A program made the translations under genes and the position numbers. Below the pieces are notes generated by a model that was not told the DNA's origin, made no database searches, and saw nothing but the letters and a program-made list of their open reading frames with translations. This document shows positions 61,163 through 64,000 of a stretch of DNA of 64,000 bases, one piece after another; the stretch's first letter is position 1, and every line of letters starts with the position of its first letter. This DNA is from DATKFM01 sp046154965 (GTDB taxonomy: Bacteria > Pseudomonadota > Alphaproteobacteria > Dongiales > Dongiaceae). The stretch is from NCBI GenBank assembly GCA_046154965.1, contig JBJXDY010000058.1:6560-70559 (forward strand). The letters run 5' to 3'.

Positions 61163-61192
61163 TGATCCAAGCCATCCCGCCTGCCGTATAGA
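61163..61192 (+). promoter_or_regulatory. RpoE-type promoter of rpoE-chrR (autoregulation)
   Basis: TGATCC, exactly 18 bases, TATAGA. Matches the known RpoE-type -35 and TA-containing -10 of Rhodobacter group promoters. The predicted start is about 61199, 26 bases before the chosen ATG. Confidence 0.65.
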
Positions 61193-61224
61193 CTTTCGGA
61201 TCACCGAGAAAAGGTCGATTGCCG

Positions 61225-61866
61225 ATGGCCACCAGCCACGCCTCCGCCACCCTTGCTCCGACGCCGCGCTGGTTGTTACATCGGCGTATGGATCCTGCGG
61301 GCTCAACAATAGATACGAATGAAAACAAGGGCTTAGCGGATATGGTCGTGGCCATTGCAGAGCGCCGCGACAGCCGAGCCTTCGATTCCCTGTTCAAACA
61401 CTATGGCCCACGCCTCAAGGCTTACTTCCGGCGGCTGGGGGCCGACAACGCCTCCGCCGAGGATTTGATGCAGGACGTGATGATGACCATGTGGAACCGG
61501 GCGCAGCTTTACGACCGCAGCCGGGCGACAGTCGGGACTTGGCTGTTCACGATTGCCCGCAACCGCCGGATCGATGGCCTGCGGCGGGAGCGGCGCCCGG
61601 AGTTCGATCCCAACGATCCGGCGCTGGTTCCCGAACCGCCGCGACTGATCGACCAAAGGCTGGCGGATGGCCTGTCGGAACGGCGGCTGCACCGGGCCTT
61701 CCAGGACCTGCCGCCCGAGCAGGCAGACCTGATCCGCAAGTCATTCTTTGACGACAAATCCCATGGGGACATCGCGGAGGAACTGAAATTGCCCCTGGGT
61801 ACGGTTAAGTCGCGTTTGCGCCTCGCTTTGGTCAAGCTGAGGCTAGCCCTGAGGAACGACGCATGA
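61225..61866 (+). CDS. rpoE: ECF sigma factor, RpoE/ChrR type
   Basis: About 213 residues. Region 2 includes FKHYGPRLKAYFRRLG and EDLMQDVMMTMWNRA; region 4 includes DLPPEQADLIRKSFFDD and the helix-turn-helix SHGDIAEELKLPLGTVKSRLRLAL. It directs transcription of the oxidative (singlet-oxygen type) stress response and is held inactive by ChrR, whose gene overlaps it by ATGA. The N-terminus is longer than in close relatives; the ATG at 61225 (AAGG site 10 bases upstream) or a later ATG at 61288 could be used. Confidence 0.92.
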   Translation: MATSHASATLAPTPRWLLHRRMDPAGSTIDTNENKGLADMVVAIAERRDSRAFDSLFKHYGPRLKAYFRRLGADNASAEDLMQDVMMTMWNRAQLYDRSRATVGTWLFTIARNRRIDGLRRERRPEFDPNDPALVPEPPRLIDQRLADGLSERRLHRAFQDLPPEQADLIRKSFFDDKSHGDIAEELKLPLGTVKSRLRLALVKLRLALRNDA

Positions 61867-62522
61867 GCCCCACACATCATCCCTCTGAAGACATGCTTGC
61901 CGCCTATGCCGCGGGTGCGACATCCGAACCGATGTCGCTGATCCTGGCCACCCACATGGCGCTATGTCCCGATTGCCGCCGCCTGGTCGACGATTTTGAA
62001 TCCGTCGGCGGGCTGCTGCTGGAGTCCATGCCCGAAGAACCTGTTGAGTTGGCGCCGTTCGATCCAACGGACCATGAGTTGAGGACGCTGCCGCGGATCG
62101 AACTGCCGGCCAGCCTGCATGCCATAGCGGCGCGCGGCCGGGACATGACTATTCCCGAACCGTTGCGGAGCTATCTAGGGGCCGGGCTGGATTCGCTGGC
62201 CTGGCGCAAGCTGGGCGGCATCTCGACCGCGCCATTGCTGCCACCGGATGGCGGTTTCGTCACGCAGATGATACGGATCCGCGCCGGCGCATCGACGCCG
62301 CGGCACAGCCACCGGGGCAACGAGTTCACGCTGGTCCTGTCCGGCGGCTACAGCGACGGCCATCGGCATTATTGCCGCGGCGATTTCGCCATTGCCGATC
62401 CGATGGTCGATCACCGGCCCGTTGCCGATGCGGGGCAGGATTGCCTCTGCCTCGCCATCACCGATGCACCGTTGAAGCTGAAGGGCATCGGCGGCCGCAT
62501 CGCCAGCATGTTCATCCGCTGA
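61863..62522 (+). CDS. chrR: ChrR family zinc anti-sigma factor
   Basis: A 219-residue anti-sigma factor. The N-terminal zinc-binding domain has H6, H31, C35 and C38 (HMALCPDC), the same ligand pattern known for Rhodobacter ChrR. The C-terminal cupin-like domain keeps the second metal site: H148 and H150 (RHSHRGNE), E154 and H184. Singlet oxygen or organic peroxides lead to release and breakdown of ChrR, freeing the sigma factor. Both metal sites being complete argues for a fully working sensor. Translationally coupled to rpoE. Confidence 0.94.
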   Translation: MSPTHHPSEDMLAAYAAGATSEPMSLILATHMALCPDCRRLVDDFESVGGLLLESMPEEPVELAPFDPTDHELRTLPRIELPASLHAIAARGRDMTIPEPLRSYLGAGLDSLAWRKLGGISTAPLLPPDGGFVTQMIRIRAGASTPRHSHRGNEFTLVLSGGYSDGHRHYCRGDFAIADPMVDHRPVADAGQDCLCLAITDAPLKLKGIGGRIASMFIR

Positions 62523-62539
62523 AGCGTGATATCGACGGC

Positions 62540-62569
62540 TGATCCAGCCGGGCCCTTGCTGCGTAGCCA
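62540..62569 (+). promoter_or_regulatory. RpoE-type promoter of the rpoH-like gene
   Basis: TGATCC, exactly 18 bases, TAGCCA. Predicted start about 62576, 42 bases before the rpoH ATG. It indicates a sigma-E to RpoH cascade. Confidence 0.6.
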
Positions 62570-62617
62570 TTAACAAGAGCGGTTCGATACAACCGCGGGC
62601 GGCAGCGGGAGTGCGGC

Positions 62618-63466
62618 ATGGGTTCGGCGATATCGTCTGGTCTCGATCGGCAAACGCGCAGCTTCATCAACTATGCCATGCGCCTGCCGACGCTGGCGCT
62701 GGAGGATGAGCGGCAGTTGATCCGGCGCGCGCTGGAAAAAGACGACCGCGCCGCGCGCGAGCGGCTGATCAACGCCCATCTGAAGCTGGTGATCTCCCAG
62801 GCGCTGCGGCTGCGCCACTACGGCATCGCCCTGGCCGATCTGATCCAGGAAGGCAGCATCGGCCTGGCCAAGGCGCTCGAGCGTTTCGACAGCAGCCATA
62901 AAGTGCGGTTCTCCACCTATGCAGCCTGGTGGGTGCGGGCGGCGATGCAGGATTTCATCCTGCGCAACTGGTCGATCGTGCGCATGGGCTCCACCAGCAC
63001 CGAGAAGCGGCTGTTCTTCAATCTGCGCCGGCTGCGCGCCAAGCTGGAACAGGCCACCGGTTCATTCGATTCCGCCGGGCTGACGGCTGCCCTGGCCGGG
63101 CGGCTCGGTATCCCGGAGGTTCAAGTTGCCGCCTACGATCAGCGGTTGACCAACCGGGATTGCTCGATCAACGAGCCGGTCGGCGACGAGTCACCCCGGG
63201 AAATGCAGGACATGCTGGTCGACGACCGTGCCGGCCCTGATGAGCTTGCCGCAGAGAAATCCGAATCCGCCGACCGTCATCACCGGTTGCGCCGGGCGCT
63301 CGCCGGGCTGTCGGACCGCGAGCGGGACATCATCAGGCGCCGGCATCTGACCGACGAGCCGCAAACCCTGGAAGGCCTCGGCGCGCTCCATGGCGTCAGC
63401 AAGGAGCGCATACGGCAGATCGAATGCCGCGCCCTCACCAGGCTGCGGCAAGACCTCGCACCATAG
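62618..63466 (+). CDS. rpoH: RNA polymerase sigma factor, RpoH type (probably RpoH-II)
   Basis: A 282-residue group 3 sigma factor. The RpoH box appears as TSTEKRLFFNLRRLRAK. Region 2 (FSTYAAWWVRAAMQDFILRN) and region 4.2 (LGALHGVSKERIRQIECRALTRLR) are clear. The divergent box (EKRLFFNLRR against the QRKLFFNLRR of RpoH) and the RpoE-type promoter upstream point to the second, oxidative-stress RpoH of alphaproteobacteria rather than the main heat-shock factor. Start ATG with GGGAG upstream. The gap 63467-63683 after it is AT-rich and probably holds the next gene's promoter; no other feature seen. Confidence 0.92.
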   Translation: MGSAISSGLDRQTRSFINYAMRLPTLALEDERQLIRRALEKDDRAARERLINAHLKLVISQALRLRHYGIALADLIQEGSIGLAKALERFDSSHKVRFSTYAAWWVRAAMQDFILRNWSIVRMGSTSTEKRLFFNLRRLRAKLEQATGSFDSAGLTAALAGRLGIPEVQVAAYDQRLTNRDCSINEPVGDESPREMQDMLVDDRAGPDELAAEKSESADRHHRLRRALAGLSDRERDIIRRRHLTDEPQTLEGLGALHGVSKERIRQIECRALTRLRQDLAP

Positions 63467-63683
63467 CGCTTCACAATTGATCTCAGGAGAAGTTTACGAC
63501 TGATTTGAGTGGGTTAGGAATAAAGGTTAACGCTAATCGCGGCTCATTTACATAAAAACCTATTGAGGCTTAACTAGTTCTTAGGTCCCTAGTCACATTG
63601 TCGGCTGATCGATGGCCGCTGCATTCGGTATGCCATGCAGTAGCCACAAAACACCGATGAGTTTATCTCAAGTGAGGGACTTC

Positions 63684-64000
63684 ATGTTTCAGCAACTCAT
63701 TTCCCGCCGCCAGGCGCTGCGCTTGTCCGCGGCGGCCGGCCTTGCCAGCCTGATCTCCCCATCCATCGTCCGTGCGGCGGCGCGCGAAAAAACGCTGATC
63801 GTCGGCATCATCTCCGATGACCCGAAAAAGGCGCTGCCGAAAGCCGATGCCATGGCCGCCTATCTTGCTGATCATCTGAAGGATCAGGGATATGAAGCCG
63901 GTGAAGGCGTGCTGGCGCGCGACGTAACCGAAATGCATGGCATGTTGCAGCGCGGCGAGGTCGATGTGGTCTCCGAAACCGCATTTGCAGCCGTCCATCT
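63684..64000 (+). CDS. PhnD-like phosphate/phosphonate ABC substrate-binding protein, 3' end missing
   Basis: The frame runs open off the window end (105 full codons). The N-terminus MFQQLISRRQALRLSAAAG has a twin-arginine signal followed by a hydrophobic stretch and an Ala-rich cleavage region near VRAAA. The mature start (TLIVGIISDDPKKALPKADAMAAYLADHL, here abbreviated to TLIVGIISDDPKK and MAAYLADHL) and MLQRGEVDVVSETAFAA match the PhnD group, which binds phosphonate, phosphite or related anions. Some members feed sensory kinases instead of transporters. AGTGAGGGA lies before the ATG. Confidence 0.75.
   Translation, partial: MFQQLISRRQALRLSAAAGLASLISPSIVRAAAREKTLIVGIISDDPKKALPKADAMAAYLADHLKDQGYEAGEGVLARDVTEMHGMLQRGEVDVVSETAFAAVH

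Overview
The window is 64 kb of GC-rich, gene-dense chromosome from what looks like a free-living, aerobic alphaproteobacterium, most like the Rhodospirillales or a related order. This rests on gene content: a class I (archaeal-type) lysyl-tRNA synthetase, the small usg gene, a CtaA-type haem A synthase, an RpoE/ChrR pair followed by an RpoH-type sigma factor, a B12-dependent methylmalonyl-CoA mutase with MeaB, and frequent GTG/TTG starts. I see no rRNA, tRNA, CRISPR array, transposase or prophage. The assignment is inference from content, not from a database search.

Layout. 1-6.5 kb: end of a phytase-like esterase gene, a methyltransferase behind two CRP/FNR-like palindromes, a class I glutamine amidotransferase, a Tat-type dienelactone hydrolase, the queuosine pair tgt-yhhQ and rpmB. 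6.6-9.1 kb: meaB, a low-complexity secreted protein, and a 26-codon remnant of a second meaB. 9.1-14.1 kb: an overlapping operon (M19 dipeptidase-like protein, a 558-residue protein of unknown function, a DUF3726 protein) divergent from a 2-oxoglutarate oxygenase and an HD diiron oxygenase that closely resemble TmpA/TmpB of quaternary-ammonium phosphonate breakdown. 14-26 kb: lipoprotein, Atm1-type exporter, AlkD-like protein, RecQ, a 1124-residue membrane-anchored coiled-coil protein and methylmalonyl-CoA mutase. 26-42 kb: class III cyclase, HAD phosphatase, pyrD, S24/HTH regulator, aminotransferase, lysK, three paralogous membrane genes (one truncated), a DinG-like helicase, TerB, an AEC carrier and groESL with a CIRCE operator.

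43-50 kb: usg, ctaA, a Gfo/Idh oxidoreductase and a complete four-gene polyamine-type ABC importer. 50-53.4 kb: chromate resistance (rhodanese-ChrB fusion plus ChrA) converging on arsenate reductase and an aquaglyceroporin. 53.5-55.4 kb: a three-gene operon with an ExbB/MotA-type channel and an ExbD/MotB-like partner carrying an unusual periplasmic domain. This is my best candidate for an undescribed system. 55.7-63.5 kb: fasciclin protein, then an envelope-lipid oxidative-stress block made of an SDR, a FAD oxidoreductase-DUF1365-cyclopropane synthase-DUF3833 operon, rpoE-chrR and an rpoH-type gene. Four promoters in this block share the RpoE-type architecture TGATCC (or TAATCC)-N18-TA, which ties the block into one sigma-E to RpoH cascade. 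The last 317 bases are the start of a Tat-exported PhnD-like binding protein that runs off the window.

Several intergenic gaps hold inverted-repeat elements without genes (17.4, 17.7, 19.7, 32.1 and 46.9 kb). Start codons were chosen from ribosome-binding sites and operon overlaps; where these disagree this is stated.
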